DNA from: an uncultured Coriobacteriaceae bacterium
GTDB lineage: Bacteria; Actinomycetota; Coriobacteriia; Coriobacteriales; Atopobiaceae
Assembly: GCA_902786015.1 (NCBI GenBank)
Contig: CADAAU010000002.1
Span: 124,001-188,000 of the forward strand
Reading direction: 5' to 3'
Length of the DNA: 64,000 bases
The notes beneath the pieces are model-generated. The model was not told where the DNA came from. It worked only from the letters and a program-made list of their open reading frames with translations, and ran no database searches. Positions 1 to 8,992 of the stretch are shown one piece after another. The position numbers and the translations under genes are program-made. How positions within the stretch are numbered: position 1 is the first letter of the stretch; each line of letters opens with the position of its first letter.

Positions 1-1
1 G

Positions 2-319
2 CTTGACCTTGCGGTGGGCGAGGTGAAGGCGGATCCTGACCTCTTTGACCACGCGCTCTCCAATATCCTCACCAACGCCATTCGCCATGCCGCCACCTGC
101 GTACGGGTGAGCTACGATGGAGCGCGTCTAGCGGTGTGGAACGACGGCGCGGTGCCCAATGAGTCACAACTGCCGTATTTGTTTGACCGTTTCCACGTGG
201 GGGAGGGCGGATCTACGGGCATTGGGCTCGCCATCGCGAAGGAAATTGCCGATTTGCAAGGCTGGGAGATCTCGGCGCGTTGTATGGAGGGCGGTTTGGA
301 GGTCGCATTCGCCTTTTGA
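2..319 (+). CDS. Sensor histidine kinase, C-terminal ATPase domain (5' end outside window)
   Basis: Only the last 105 codons are present; the frame is open from base 2. The fragment is a GHKL ATPase (HATPase_c) domain: an N-box (residues DHALSNILTNAIRHA), a G1-type WNDGA, an F-box-like LFDRF and a G2 box with GGSTGIGLAIAKEIA. These bind ATP in two-component sensor kinases, which autophosphorylate a histidine located upstream of the visible part. The gene stops with TGA directly after the last ATPase strand, so the C-terminus is complete and carries no receiver domain. The cognate response regulator is probably further left. Signal and partner cannot be told from this fragment. Confidence 0.85.
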   Translation, partial: LDLAVGEVKADPDLFDHALSNILTNAIRHAATCVRVSYDGARLAVWNDGAVPNESQLPYLFDRFHVGEGGSTGIGLAIAKEIADLQGWEISARCMEGGLEVAFAF

Positions 320-370
320 GCGCGATGAAAGGCGCCGGAGATTCGTTGCCGACTCAGGTCGTTTTGAATT

Positions 371-529
371 AGTGTACACCAAAATCGATAGTCAACATTT
401 TATCTGGTGTTTTGTGAGCGCATTTCATTTTGGTGTACAGTACGTAAAATAGCTACTGCACACCAAAATGAAATGGAAATTTGCGACCTGCGGTTTTGTT
501 GGGCAAACGAAAATTGGTGTGCACTAATG
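371..529. repeat. Four-arm palindromic element, GTGTACACCAAAAT type
   Basis: Four related arms alternate in orientation: 371-385 (AGTGTACACCAAAAT), 422-441 (ATTTCATTTTGGTGTACAGT), 455-474 (ACTGCACACCAAAATGAAAT) and 512-529. The two inner arms match 19 of 20 as inverted repeats and enclose a 13-bp AT-rich spacer containing TAAAAT. The outer gaps are about 33 bp each. It fills the intergenic space between the sensor kinase and the phosphopantetheinyl transferase. The element at 20440-20595 has the same geometry and a related centre. Confidence 0.75.
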
Positions 530-661
530 GATTGAGCAGACTTCCAGGCCGTCCGAAAACACGGCACACGCGGGGCGATGGGGCTTGCGGCAGGGCTCTT
601 TTCGTGCATACCGACTATACTTAAGCGAATTAGCGTCGGTGCGGATGACAACGGGAGGCAT

Positions 662-1345
662 ATGATGGGGTCTGGACTGCTCAACGGCGAAGTTCCAGCA
701 CTCGAAGCCGCCGATGTTCGATGCTGGCTCTATGACGTGTCGGAGCTCTATGACGACACGACCTTCTCGATGACAATGGGGTGCTTGCCGTGGGAGGAGC
801 GGCGTCAGCGCGCGAGGAGGTATCGCTTCAAAAAGGACCAGTGTCTCTGTTTGGGCGCCGGCCTGCTCGTGGCCTACGCGCTCAAGAAGATGGGCGTCCG
901 TGACCTCTCGCTGGGCAGTGGGGAGTGGGGAAAGCCGTATCTTCTCCGGTACCCACACATCCACTTTAACCTTTCGCATAGTGGCACGATGGTCGCCTGT
1001 GCGGTGGCGAGCGAGCCGGTAGGAGTCGATGTGGAGGAGCGTCACGCATACGACGAGGGCGTGGCGCGCTTGTGCTTCACAATAGCGGAACGGCACTGGA
1101 TGATGGGGCAACCGAACGTGGACGAGGCGTTCGTGCGGCTATGGGTGCGCAAAGAGAGCTATCTTAAGCTCCTAGGCACGGGCCTTACGGACGATGTGCG
1201 CGCATTCGATGTGACGCCCGGATTGACGGGCCGCCGCAACGTCCAGTTCTCCGAACGTGAGCAGGGTGGCCATACCGTATGCGTGTGTGCCGAATCACCC
1301 GCCCGCGTAACGTTTGAAACGATGGAGATGCTCCCAATTGCCTGA
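662..1345 (+). CDS. 4'-Phosphopantetheinyl transferase superfamily protein (Sfp type)
   Basis: The 227-residue product should transfer 4'-phosphopantetheine from CoA to a serine of an acyl or peptidyl carrier protein in the cytoplasm. The Mg-binding motif GVDVEE lies near residue 119 and the catalytic WVRKESYLK near residue 160, both diagnostic of Sfp/AcpT-type enzymes; FNLSHSG upstream matches the family's conserved serine-histidine strand. I start at ATG 662 because GGGAGG sits just upstream at 653-658; ATG 665 is equally possible. An in-frame upstream start at 578 has no ribosome site. The length is usual for the Sfp subfamily rather than the short AcpS. No polyketide or peptide synthase gene is next to it, so the target carrier protein is unknown. 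Confidence 0.85.
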   Translation: MMGSGLLNGEVPALEAADVRCWLYDVSELYDDTTFSMTMGCLPWEERRQRARRYRFKKDQCLCLGAGLLVAYALKKMGVRDLSLGSGEWGKPYLLRYPHIHFNLSHSGTMVACAVASEPVGVDVEERHAYDEGVARLCFTIAERHWMMGQPNVDEAFVRLWVRKESYLKLLGTGLTDDVRAFDVTPGLTGRRNVQFSEREQGGHTVCVCAESPARVTFETMEMLPIA

Positions 1346-1462
1346 TGATATTGCTTGAGGCTAAGCCGACGAGCTGCGTGTCACGTTTCGGCTGGAAATT
1401 GCCCCACCTGCTTGCTACCATGGTCAAACTTGGTATCGACGCTTGCTTTGGGGAGGTCTGTC

Positions 1463-2827
1463 GTGGAAGACAAAAACGTGATCATGGCACAACGTGTGGC
1501 GCGTGCGGTCGAGGAGGCTGGCGGCAGAACGTTCTATGTGGGCGGATTCGTGCGTGACAGGCTTCTTGGCAAAGAAAACAAGGACGTGGACATCGAGGTC
1601 CACGGCATCAGCGTCCAGACCCTGGAATCGATCCTGGACGGTCTGGGGGAGCGAATCGCCATGGGCGAGAGCTTTGGCATCATGGGCTTGCGCCACTTTG
1701 AGCTCGATATAGCCATGCCGCGGAGCGAGAGGGCAACGGGTCGAGGTCACCGCGACTTTAACGTGAGCGTTGATCCCTTTTTGGGAACGGAGCAAGCAGC
1801 ACGTCGTAGGGACTTTACCATCAACGCGCTCATGGAGGATGTTCTGACGGGCGAGGTGCTGGACTTCTTTGGCGGACGGGACGACCTTTTTTATGGCTGC
1901 ATCAGGCATGTTGACGCGACGACCTTCGTAGAGGACCCCCTTCGCGTATTGCGGGCCGCGCAGTTTGCGGCTCGGTTTGGGTTCGAGGTAGCAGCGGAGA
2001 CGCGAACTCTCTGCTCGACCATGGACCTCGATGCCCTGCCGGGAGAGCGCATCTTTGGAGAGCTGCAAAAGGCCCTGCTCAAGGCACAACGCCCCTCGAT
2101 CTTCTTTGAAGAGCTGCGACACATGGGACAGCTCGCGACGTGGTTTGGAGAGGTGGAGGCGCTTGTTGGCGTTCCCCAGAACCCGGATCATCATCCCGAA
2201 GGTGACGTGTGGATTCATACGATGCAGGTCGTCGACCGAACCGCCGCCCTTCGCGCACAAGCCCAGTATCCGCTGGAGCTCTTGGTTGCAGCGTTGTGCC
2301 ACGACCTTGGCAAAGCGTGCACCACGCAGGAGGTGAAAGGTGCCATTCATGCCTATGGCCACGAGACGGAGGGATTGCCTCTGGCTCGGCGGCTCATCGA
2401 GCGCCTCACGCGCGAGCGAAAACTCGTGTCCTATGCGCTCAATATGGTCAAGCTCCACATGCGGCCCAACATGCTGGTGGCGGTGGGTGCGCGCGCCAAG
2501 AGCTACATGCGCACGTTCGACGCATCCGTTTGCCCCGAAGACCTCCTTCTGTTGGCTCGAGCCGACCACGAGGGACGCGTCTCGGCAGATGGCTTGATTG
2601 CTCCCGACGACTACGCGCCCATAGAAGAAAAGCTGCGTCAGATGCTGGCCGAGTACCACCGTCGTATGGCATTGCCTTATGCGACGGGGGAGGACCTCAT
2701 CGCGATGGGTTTTGTCCCCGGACCCGCGTTTGGCGACGCGCTGGCCATGGCCCACAAGCTGCGCCTTGCGGGGCGCTCAAAGAGTGAGCAAATTGCGAGT
2801 GCTGCCGCCGTTCTCCGTAAGGCGTAA
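1463..2827 (+). CDS. cca: CCA-adding enzyme / tRNA nucleotidyltransferase with HD domain
   Basis: This 454-residue cytoplasmic enzyme is predicted to add or repair the 3'-CCA end of tRNA. The class II nucleotidyltransferase head has YVGGFVRD with the metal-binding DVDIEVHG, followed by RRDFTINAL and FFGGRDDL, then EDPLRVLRAAQFAARFGF of the neck domain. The C-terminal half carries an HD phosphohydrolase domain (DHHPEGDVWIHT and CHDLGK), as in multifunctional Cca. Start GTG 1463 is chosen because GGGAGG at 1451-1456 precedes it by six bases; the frame is open further upstream but has no ribosome site there. It converges on the SBP-EAL gene across a short hairpin. Confidence 0.92.
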   Translation: MEDKNVIMAQRVARAVEEAGGRTFYVGGFVRDRLLGKENKDVDIEVHGISVQTLESILDGLGERIAMGESFGIMGLRHFELDIAMPRSERATGRGHRDFNVSVDPFLGTEQAARRRDFTINALMEDVLTGEVLDFFGGRDDLFYGCIRHVDATTFVEDPLRVLRAAQFAARFGFEVAAETRTLCSTMDLDALPGERIFGELQKALLKAQRPSIFFEELRHMGQLATWFGEVEALVGVPQNPDHHPEGDVWIHTMQVVDRTAALRAQAQYPLELLVAALCHDLGKACTTQEVKGAIHAYGHETEGLPLARRLIERLTRERKLVSYALNMVKLHMRPNMLVAVGARAKSYMRTFDASVCPEDLLLLARADHEGRVSADGLIAPDDYAPIEEKLRQMLAEYHRRMALPYATGEDLIAMGFVPGPAFGDALAMAHKLRLAGRSKSEQIASAAAVLRKA

Positions 2828-2842
2828 ACCTCGCATCCACAT

Positions 2843-2895
2843 GGAACAGACTTCCCCGGGAACTTTGTTCCGCTCGGGAACTTTGTTCGGCTGGC
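2843..2895. repeat. Hairpin with repeated CGGGAACTTTGTTC between convergent genes
   Basis: CGGGAACTTTGTTC occurs twice in tandem (from 2857 and 2874), and the first copy pairs with GGAACA at 2843 and TCCC just after it. The stretch separates cca from the convergent SBP-EAL gene and could end transcription from both sides, although there is no clear T-run. Confidence 0.45.
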
Positions 2896-2897
2896 TC

Positions 2898-5831
2898 CTA
2901 CTGTTCCCGCATGGCCTCCTCGAGTACGTTCTGTTCGAACTCGGCCGCAGGCAGCGGACGCGAGAAGTAGTATCCCTGCACGTAGTCGCAGCCGGCGTCG
3001 CGAAGAAGGTCAAGCTGCTTTTGGGTTTCGACGCCTTCCGCAATCACCGGCACGCCAAGGTAGCTGGCGATGTCAACGATGAGCTTTACGAGGCGAAGGT
3101 CCCGTTCGTCGCGCTCGATGTTTCGAATGAAGGCGATGTCCATCTTGAGGATATCGACGGGCATGGCGGAAAGCATGTTGAGCGAGGAATACCCGGATCC
3201 AAAGTCGTCCATCTCGATTTGATAGCCCATCGCGCGCAGCTGCTTGATGACCTGGATCAGGCGGTCGGCGTTGTCGGTGTAGGCGGACTCCGTCACCTCG
3301 AGCTTGAGATCGCTGCAGCTCAGGCCATGCTGAGCTACCAGCTCGCCTAGGGTGGTCTGCAGGTTGGGGTCAAACACGTCCACGCGCGAGAGGTTCACCG
3401 AGATGGGCAGAGTCTTGCCGTAGCGGTCACGCCATATGGCAATCTGGCGGGTTGCCTCCGACCACACGTAGTTGTCTAAGGCGCTAATCTGCCCACTTCG
3501 CTCGAACAGGGGAATGAACACGCCGGGCGAAATGAGACCCAGCTCCGGATGGCGCCAGCGAACAAGCGCCTCGGCACTCGTCAGCTTGGGTTGGTCGGAC
3601 TGGATGTAGAACTTGGGCTGATAGTAGACCTCTAGCTCGTGGTCCTCCAGCGCGCGATCGAAGTCGTTGAGTAGGCGCTGGTCGCGCTCCTCCTGCTCAC
3701 CCATGGCGTCATCGTAGATTACCGCCCGGGTTATGTAGTCTCCGCGCGTCTTGTTGCAAGCGGTGCGGGCGCGGTCGAACTGGAGCACCGGCTCCACGCC
3801 CTTCTCCCAGGGTTTGACGCCCATGCGCAGGTGAATGCCGGCGTTGTGGAAGACTTTGTCCATGTGCGCCTGCAGTCGTTCGAGTTGTGCTTGCCAGTCC
3901 TCCCTGTGGCAGCAATAGAGGTCAAAGCGATCCGACTCGTAGCGGCTTGCGATTCCCTCTGTGGCGTCGAGGAAATTCCGTATCTGCTGGCCGAGCTCGC
4001 GCAACACGCTGTCGCCGAACTCCCTTCCGTGCAATGCGTTGACGGAGTGGAAGTGGTCTATGTTCACGACGACCGCATCCATAGGGTTGTCGGGCTGCTC
4101 ACGGTGGATTTTGTTGGCGTACACGAGGAAGAAGTTCCAGTTGTACAGACCGGTGAGCGAATCGCGCTCCGCTTCCGAAATAATCTGACGGCCTTCGGCG
4201 ACCTTTGCCTCGGCTCGCATGTTTCGCAACACGAGGAAGAGGATGATTGCCACAATAACGGCGACGGTAGCGATAAAGGACGCGAGGTTATCCATGAGAA
4301 ACTCAGTAAACGAGACTCTCTCGTCCTTAAAGCCGTAGGCGGTCAGGGACGAATTGATTGCCGCGTCGGGAACAAAGCGGATGACCTTGTTTAGAATCGA
4401 GTAGAGGCAGTCGTTGTCGCGCGTCGTTGCAAAACCCAGATCCATGGTGTGGCCAGTGGCGAGCGTGGCCAGGTCGTACTGGGCACAAAGGTCGGTGACG
4501 CGATTGATGCGGTAGTTGCTCACCAAGGTGCAGTCCGCGCTTCCGTTGCCAACCGCCTCGAAGTTCTGGGCGACGGTGTCAAAGTACTTAGTCTGCCAGT
4601 TGGGGAAGTTGTCCTTGACGAAGGTCTCGTGGCTGGGATGACCTTTGAGGAGGGCGACCGTCATCTTTTGGTCCGGAGAAATACCCTGTCGGTCGGCGCT
4701 GCGTACTGCGGCGTAGAGTTCCGTGTTGACGAGCGGGTCGGTGATGATGAGTCCGGCCTGCTCTCCGTCGTAGGCGCTGAGGTTGATAGGAAACACGCAG
4801 TCGACCTCGCCGTTTTCCAGAGCGCGCAGGGCGTCCTCCGTCGCCACGAAGGGATGCGTCTCAAAGCTGAGCTTGGCGTTCTTCTCGGCATCCTCTGCAT
4901 AGCCAAGAAAATCCGAAAGTGCGCCTGTAAGTTCCTTGCTCGCGTCGTCAAGGTCGCAGTACGGAAGAAAGTCGTCGCGATAGCCGACACGAATGGTGCC
5001 GTGCTCCGCGAGCCAGCTCTTCTCCTCGTCGGTGAGGAACCGGTTGACCGTACTGGCCCTATTGAACTTCTCGGCCATTTGGAGGTTGAAGTCCCTGTTT
5101 TCCTCCAGGATTCTGTTCATGGCGACGTCGAGCTCGCGCTTGAGGTCGGGGCGCTTCTTGCTCACGCCAAAGAAGGACTCGGCGTACCCAATCTTGCAGA
5201 CGGGCACCACGTCTGCGGAATTGCCATAGGTGTCCAAGGTCACCAGCATGTCGATCTCGCCGCGGGCAAGCATCTCGAGCAGCTCGGGCGTCTTTTCGGT
5301 AAGCTCCACGATTTGAGCATGCACGTCGTGCTTTTTTGCCCAGTCGATGTAAAGCTGCTCCTGGATGCTGTTCTTGTTGACGCCAACTCGCTTTCCGTCA
5401 AAGGTCGAGAAGTCGTCAGGTTTGATTTCGGTATTGTTGGGGGAGATAAAGACGTGGTAGCTCTCGGATCCCATTGCCTCTGCGGAGTAGAGAATCTTTT
5501 CGGCGCGTTCCTCGGTGTAGGACACGTCGCTCAGGAGGTCAATGTCTCCTGCAACCAGCTTCTCAAACAGCTCCGACCAGCTGCCCTCGACGTACTCGTA
5601 GGTCCATCCAGTGTAGGTCGCAACACGTTGCTGGTATTCGTAGCCATAGCCGGAGCGTCGGCCGAACTCGTCGGTGCTGTGGAAGGCCGACTCGTACCAT
5701 CCTACGCGCACGACGTTCTTGTCAGTTTCCTGCGCGTATGCGGTGGGTGAAAGTAATATAAGAAATGCCATCGATAGGGCAAACGCAAGCCATAAAACCT
5801 TCCTGTGGCGCGTGACCATCGCACTGCACAT
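2898..5831 (-). CDS. Tandem solute-binding-domain / degenerate GGDEF / EAL signalling protein
   Basis: A 977-residue membrane protein likely senses small solutes outside the cell and hydrolyses cyclic di-GMP inside. The N-terminus has a signal/anchor segment ending in TAYAQE. Two periplasmic-binding-protein-3 type domains follow (VRVGWYES, then [12 protein letters not shown]), then a transmembrane segment ([18 protein letters not shown]), a GGDEF domain whose active-site loop reads ESDRF instead of GGDEF, and an EAL domain with [26 protein letters not shown] and EGVET intact. I therefore predict phosphodiesterase activity without cyclase activity. Start ATG 5831 has GGGAGTGG upstream; the in-frame GTG 36 bases earlier has no ribosome site. 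It is transcribed alone; a -10-like TATATT lies upstream near 5890. Confidence 0.85.
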   Translation of the reverse strand: MCSAMVTRHRKVLWLAFALSMAFLILLSPTAYAQETDKNVVRVGWYESAFHSTDEFGRRSGYGYEYQQRVATYTGWTYEYVEGSWSELFEKLVAGDIDLLSDVSYTEERAEKILYSAEAMGSESYHVFISPNNTEIKPDDFSTFDGKRVGVNKNSIQEQLYIDWAKKHDVHAQIVELTEKTPELLEMLARGEIDMLVTLDTYGNSADVVPVCKIGYAESFFGVSKKRPDLKRELDVAMNRILEENRDFNLQMAEKFNRASTVNRFLTDEEKSWLAEHGTIRVGYRDDFLPYCDLDDASKELTGALSDFLGYAEDAEKNAKLSFETHPFVATEDALRALENGEVDCVFPINLSAYDGEQAGLIITDPLVNTELYAAVRSADRQGISPDQKMTVALLKGHPSHETFVKDNFPNWQTKYFDTVAQNFEAVGNGSADCTLVSNYRINRVTDLCAQYDLATLATGHTMDLGFATTRDNDCLYSILNKVIRFVPDAAINSSLTAYGFKDERVSFTEFLMDNLASFIATVAVIVAIILFLVLRNMRAEAKVAEGRQIISEAERDSLTGLYNWNFFLVYANKIHREQPDNPMDAVVVNIDHFHSVNALHGREFGDSVLRELGQQIRNFLDATEGIASRYESDRFDLYCCHREDWQAQLERLQAHMDKVFHNAGIHLRMGVKPWEKGVEPVLQFDRARTACNKTRGDYITRAVIYDDAMGEQEERDQRLLNDFDRALEDHELEVYYQPKFYIQSDQPKLTSAEALVRWRHPELGLISPGVFIPLFERSGQISALDNYVWSEATRQIAIWRDRYGKTLPISVNLSRVDVFDPNLQTTLGELVAQHGLSCSDLKLEVTESAYTDNADRLIQVIKQLRAMGYQIEMDDFGSGYSSLNMLSAMPVDILKMDIAFIRNIERDERDLRLVKLIVDIASYLGVPVIAEGVETQKQLDLLRDAGCDYVQGYYFSRPLPAAEFEQNVLEEAMREQ

Positions 5832-5867
5832 TTTGAACCCACTCCCTACCAACAGTGATTTAACCAC

Positions 5868-6151
5868 AGACTAAAACACTAGCACAAATAATATAGGGTA
5901 TAGATGCTGATTATCGTGAACGGCACGTGGAACAGACAATATGACACGAACCAAAGGGCCTGGGAGGTCCTGCCAACGACGTTGAAATTGGGCCTCCCAA
6001 GCCGCACAATGTCTACTTACCACAGTCAGACAGCGCGCGGCGCCACGAGGGACGGGATGAGGTGTATCGGTCGTCACGTCCGAGGCGGGCATGTCGGCGC
6101 GCGAGATACACGACACCTTGAGCCGCCTATACCTGGTCGGCTGACCTCGGC
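5868..6151. other. Intergenic stretch with a possible transposase scrap
   Basis: No complete gene is seen. At 6090-6143 the plus strand encodes MSAREIHDTLSRLYLVG and a stop, faintly like the start of the IS256/mutator transposase region (GMSTRDI-type). The match is short and should be treated as a guess. The upstream promoter of the SBP-EAL gene is at the left end. Confidence 0.25.
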
Positions 6152-7133
6152 TCCTGTACTGCTCGTCGTGTATGCAAGCTCAACACCGGCCACGTGCAGA
6201 CCCAGGACGCCAAGTCCATCGCCGTGGTGGAGAGCTTCCCCACCTGCGTGGATGCTGGGAGGACTATCTATACGGCATGGTTCGGCAACGTCGCGTTCAT
6301 GCCTCAGACGAAGGCCGTGGGGACCGATCCTCTGGGTCATGTTTGGGGAGACTGGACCGTAACCAAGCCGGCCACCGAGACCGAGGAGGGCGAAGAGACC
6401 CGTACGTGCGGACGCTGCGGCGTGACGGAGACGCGCGCTATGCCAAAGATCGTGCCGGGCGTCGTTACCTACCGATGCGTCTCGGACGAGGCGACGTGGA
6501 CGCTTGGTTCTGACGAGCCGGTCGTTTTCACCTTCGAGCGCAATGCGGCCGATGAGCTCACGTTTAGCCACTTCACGGGCGTGTCGGTCGATGACAAGGC
6601 GCTCGAGGCCTCGGCCTTTAACGCGGTGGCGGGAAGCGTCGTCCTTACGCTCAAGCCCGAATACCTGAACACGCTCGACGAGGGCAAGCACAGCGTGAAG
6701 GCGCTCTTCGACGATGGCGACCCCGCCGAGGCAACGCTCGTCGTTCGTCCCGCCGAGGAGGAGGGCAAGGAAGAAAACAAGGAGGAGGGCAAGGAAGAAA
6801 ACAAGGAGGAGGGCAAGGAAGAAAACAAGGAGGAGCGCAAGGAAGAAAAAAAGGAGGAGGGCAAGGAAGAGGGCAAGAAGGGAAGCGAGAAAAAGAGCGG
6901 TGGAGAGACGTCGCCCACGGATGGGACGCCCTCGGCTTCGGGTGCTTCGAACGTCTCGAATGTCTCGGGTACCTCGAGGATTTCGACCACAACGAGCAAC
7001 GCATCCACGCACTCCCGCCACGGCAGATGCCACACCCTCCTTGGCAATCGTCCTGCTCCTGGCCGCACTCGGCGCAACGGCCTACGTGGCAGCCTTTCTG
7101 TGTCGCGCGAAGAGGAACACGCCCTTGGTTTGA
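6152..7133 (+). pseudogene. Surface-protein pseudogene: truncated start, frameshift before the membrane anchor
   Basis: The frame is open from about 6152 without a start codon or ribosome site. It encodes a Gram-positive surface-protein repeat (GHVWGDWTVTKPATETEEG followed by RTCGRCGVTETRAM), then a charged tail with a 24-bp repeat encoding KEEGKEEN (about 6760-6880). The expected C-terminal membrane anchor, LAIVLLLAALGATAYVAAFL plus RAKR, is encoded in another frame ending at 7133, so a frameshift lies near 7000-7030. No LPXTG is visible. Missing 5' end plus frameshift make this a decayed cell-wall protein gene. Its parent family resembles bacterial adhesins with bacterial-Ig or zinc-ribbon-like repeats. 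Confidence 0.7.
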
Positions 7134-7153
7134 AAATCGCAGTCATCCTCACG

Positions 7154-7211
7154 TTTCCGAAATCGCATGCACTGCTCGGCCGGGACGTCGTCGTGTCTGC
7201 GATTTCGGAAA
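7154..7211. repeat. 14-bp inverted repeat TTTCCGAAATCGCA
   Basis: Perfect arms TTTCCGAAATCGCA (7154-7167) and TGCGATTTCGGAAA (7198-7211) enclose 30 bp. A partial third copy (GAAAATCGCA) lies just upstream. It follows the surface-protein pseudogene and abuts the 183-bp direct repeat. Confidence 0.65.
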
Positions 7212-7394
7212 TGGAGGACTTGTGGACTGGTGCGCAGTGGTGGGACGAGCCCGTTCCGCCCTGCGTAGTAAAGGTCAGATGACGAAGCGAACGCCATCTA
7301 TCCTTCCTTACCTAGCGTGTGGCCAGACACGCGCCTGTCCCGAACAGACAGGAGAAGACCGCCGGGAACTCCTTCCGCCCGGCGGCCTTCTTTG
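7212..7394 (+). repeat. 183-bp direct repeat, copy A (candidate structured RNA with terminator)
   Basis: It aligns over its whole length with 8614-8796. Both copies share GTCAGATGACGAAGCGAACG followed by three successive hairpins: CGTGT/ACACG, CCTGTC/GACAGG and a GC-rich CGCCGGG/CCCGGCG stem before a T-rich run. In the last stem a C-G pair here becomes T-A in copy B, so the structure is kept while the sequence changes. It may be a small RNA, an attenuator or a decayed leader of a lost gene. Confidence 0.6.
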
Positions 7395-7883
7395 TGGTTG
7401 TGCGGCAAATGGAGCGAAGAGCCTGCCATAGATGTCCGTCATGACGCAGCGATCGTCTTTGGCGTCGTATCGGATCTCGAAAGGCGTGAAATCCATGGGA
7501 GCCACAGTCTGACGAAGCATCTGCCCGTCGCCCCCGTCCCTCGGGTATTTGGTTACGGTGTCGTCATAATACGATTCCAGGTTCGCCTGCTGGCCAAACT
7601 AGATAAGTATGAGGTCACCCTCGTCGTTGGTGGTGATGTCGCGAATGGACTGCGATGTCTGAATCACGCCCTCGCCGTAATCCTTTTTCCACACGGTGCC
7701 AAGGTACTCGCCATCCAGGTCGAACCTGAGCACGGCCTCGGTCCCGATGCTCTCGCCATCCTTCCCGTGGGCGACGCCTGCGACAAACACGTTATTTCCC
7801 GCTTGGTGGATGATTGTTGCCGTAGTGATGGGTGTTTTCTTGTCGTCAAGACCACGCACGCAAATATTCAACTGCTCTGACAT
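7395..7883 (-). pseudogene. Broken gene of unknown function (beta-propeller-like fragment)
   Basis: One minus-strand reading frame covers this stretch but is interrupted by an in-frame TAG at 7599-7601. The first part reads like propeller blades (NVFVAGVAHGKDGE, AVLRFDLDGEYLG, IRDITTNDEGDLILI); the second part continues with APMDFTPFEIRYDAKDD. It runs into the 183-bp repeat without a natural end and begins without a clear ribosome site. I take it as an internal fragment of a larger extracellular or periplasmic protein, left when the repeat-flanked segment formed. Confidence 0.55.
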
Positions 7884-7899
7884 CTAGATCGAATGCAAA

Positions 7900-7955
7900 A
7901 CAAATGCATACGTTTGTAAAACATTTGTGATAATCTACAGTTATAATTGAGGAGG
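7900..7955 (+). promoter_or_regulatory. Promoter/operator of the toxin-antitoxin pair
   Basis: ACAAATGCATACGTTTGT (7900-7917) is an imperfect palindrome, with a further CATTTGT at 7922. A -10-like TATAAT is at 7942-7947 and the AGGAGG ribosome site follows at 7950. RelB/DinJ antitoxins typically bind such palindromes and repress their own promoter. Confidence 0.55.
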
Positions 7956-7963
7956 CGATCATC

Positions 7964-8251
7964 ATGGCAAGAACAGCAAATATAAATGTTCGTACTGAAC
8001 CAGACACCAAATCAAAAGCAGAGGCAGTGTATTCCAGTTTCGGTCTCTCCCTTTCCGACGCAATCAACGTGTTCCTCAACGTGTCCATTATGGAGGGGGG
8101 ATTCCCGTTTGCGGTAAAGCAGAGACGATTCAACCAAGAAACTGAATCCGCCATGCTAGAGGCCAGAAACATCATGGGTGGCAGGCAAGACGCCCGGCGC
8201 TACTCTTCCGCGAAAGAACTGTTTGACGAGCTCGACGCCGAGGACGAATGA
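7964..8251 (+). CDS. RelB/DinJ-family antitoxin
   Basis: A 95-residue protein of the RelB/DinJ family. The N-terminal ARTANINVRTEPDTKSKAEAV forms the ribbon-helix-helix DNA-binding part, and the middle (SSFGLSLSDAINVFLNVSI) is the characteristic RelB dimerisation segment. The acidic C-terminal half (SSAKELFDELDAEDE) is expected to wrap and block the toxin. AGGAGG precedes ATG 7964. The stop codon overlaps the toxin start (ATGA at 8248-8251), so the two are translationally coupled. The pair sits between two copies of a 183-bp direct repeat, suggesting it moved or was retained as a cassette. Confidence 0.88.
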   Translation: MARTANINVRTEPDTKSKAEAVYSSFGLSLSDAINVFLNVSIMEGGFPFAVKQRRFNQETESAMLEARNIMGGRQDARRYSSAKELFDELDAEDE

Positions 8252-8529
8252 TGCTCCAGCTCGTAACAACTGCCAAGTTTCGCAAGGACTATAAGCGCAT
8301 CAAGAAGCGAGGCTACAACCTGTCCCTCCTGGCAGACGTCATTGATACGCTTTTGCGCGAAGAGCCACTGAGTCAGAAATACAGAGACCACGCATTGACG
8401 GGGAATTACATAGGGTTTAGGGAATGTCACATCCAGCCCGACTGGCTTCTGATCTACTCCATGAGCGAGTCAGAACTAATTCTCACCGCCTCTCGAACGG
8501 GGACGCACTCAGACCTGTTTGATGAATGA
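8248..8529 (+). CDS. YafQ-family (RelE superfamily) mRNA interferase toxin
   Basis: A 93-residue YafQ-like toxin predicted to cut mRNA on the ribosome. Family features are LVTTAKFRKDYKRIKKRGYNL at the start, the HALTGNYIGFRECHIQPDWLLIY core with catalytic-region histidines, and the end ILTASRTGTHSDLF. It overlaps the antitoxin stop by four bases and has no separate ribosome site, as usual for these operons. Length and motifs look complete, so the module is probably functional, unlike the other toxin remnants in this window. Confidence 0.88.
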   Translation: MMLQLVTTAKFRKDYKRIKKRGYNLSLLADVIDTLLREEPLSQKYRDHALTGNYIGFRECHIQPDWLLIYSMSESELILTASRTGTHSDLFDE

Positions 8530-8613
8530 CCCGCCGTTTTCGCGAGACGGAAGGGACAGTCTCCTCAGCCTCAAACATCAAAAAAGGAGGAGACATGTCT
8601 GCAGGCGGCTTGT

Positions 8614-8796
8614 GGAGGACTTGTGGACTGGCGCAAACGGTGGGACGGGTCGCCGTGTCCATGCGTAGTAAGGGTCAGATGACGAAGCGAACGTCACCTT
8701 TCCTTCCTAACTTCGCGTGTGGCCAGACACGCGCCTGTCCCGAACAGACAGGAGAAGGTCGCCGGGAACTCCTTCCGCCCGGCGACCTTTTTTGGT
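8614..8796 (+). repeat. 183-bp direct repeat, copy B (candidate structured RNA with terminator)
   Basis: It is the second copy of the 7212-7394 repeat and has the same three hairpins. The last stem here is GGTCGCCGGG/CCCGGCGACC followed by six Ts, a good intrinsic terminator with a compensatory change relative to copy A. A well-placed AAAGGAGGAG and ATG (8595) lie just upstream, but the reading frame behind them runs through the repeat and resembles no protein. Confidence 0.6.
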
Positions 8797-8992
8797 GCCC
8801 GTGATGACAGCGTGTGACGGCAGGGACTCTCAGGCCGTGCGTGAAATCGGCGCGTCCACATTCCGACCTTCCGCCGACTCGGTGAGAATCCACGTTGCTG
8901 TTGATTCCCTCCTTCTATAATTACGAATAACGTTGTCTGCAGGGCCTGCCCGAGCAATCGACCGGCTCGAGGGGAGCGGGAAGGATGAGAGC

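Noticed and set aside
8595..8804. Small gene with a good ribosome site (AAAGGAGGAG, ATG 8595)
   Set aside because: The frame runs through the 183-bp repeat and ends in the terminator; copy A of the repeat lacks the same start, and the protein looks random.
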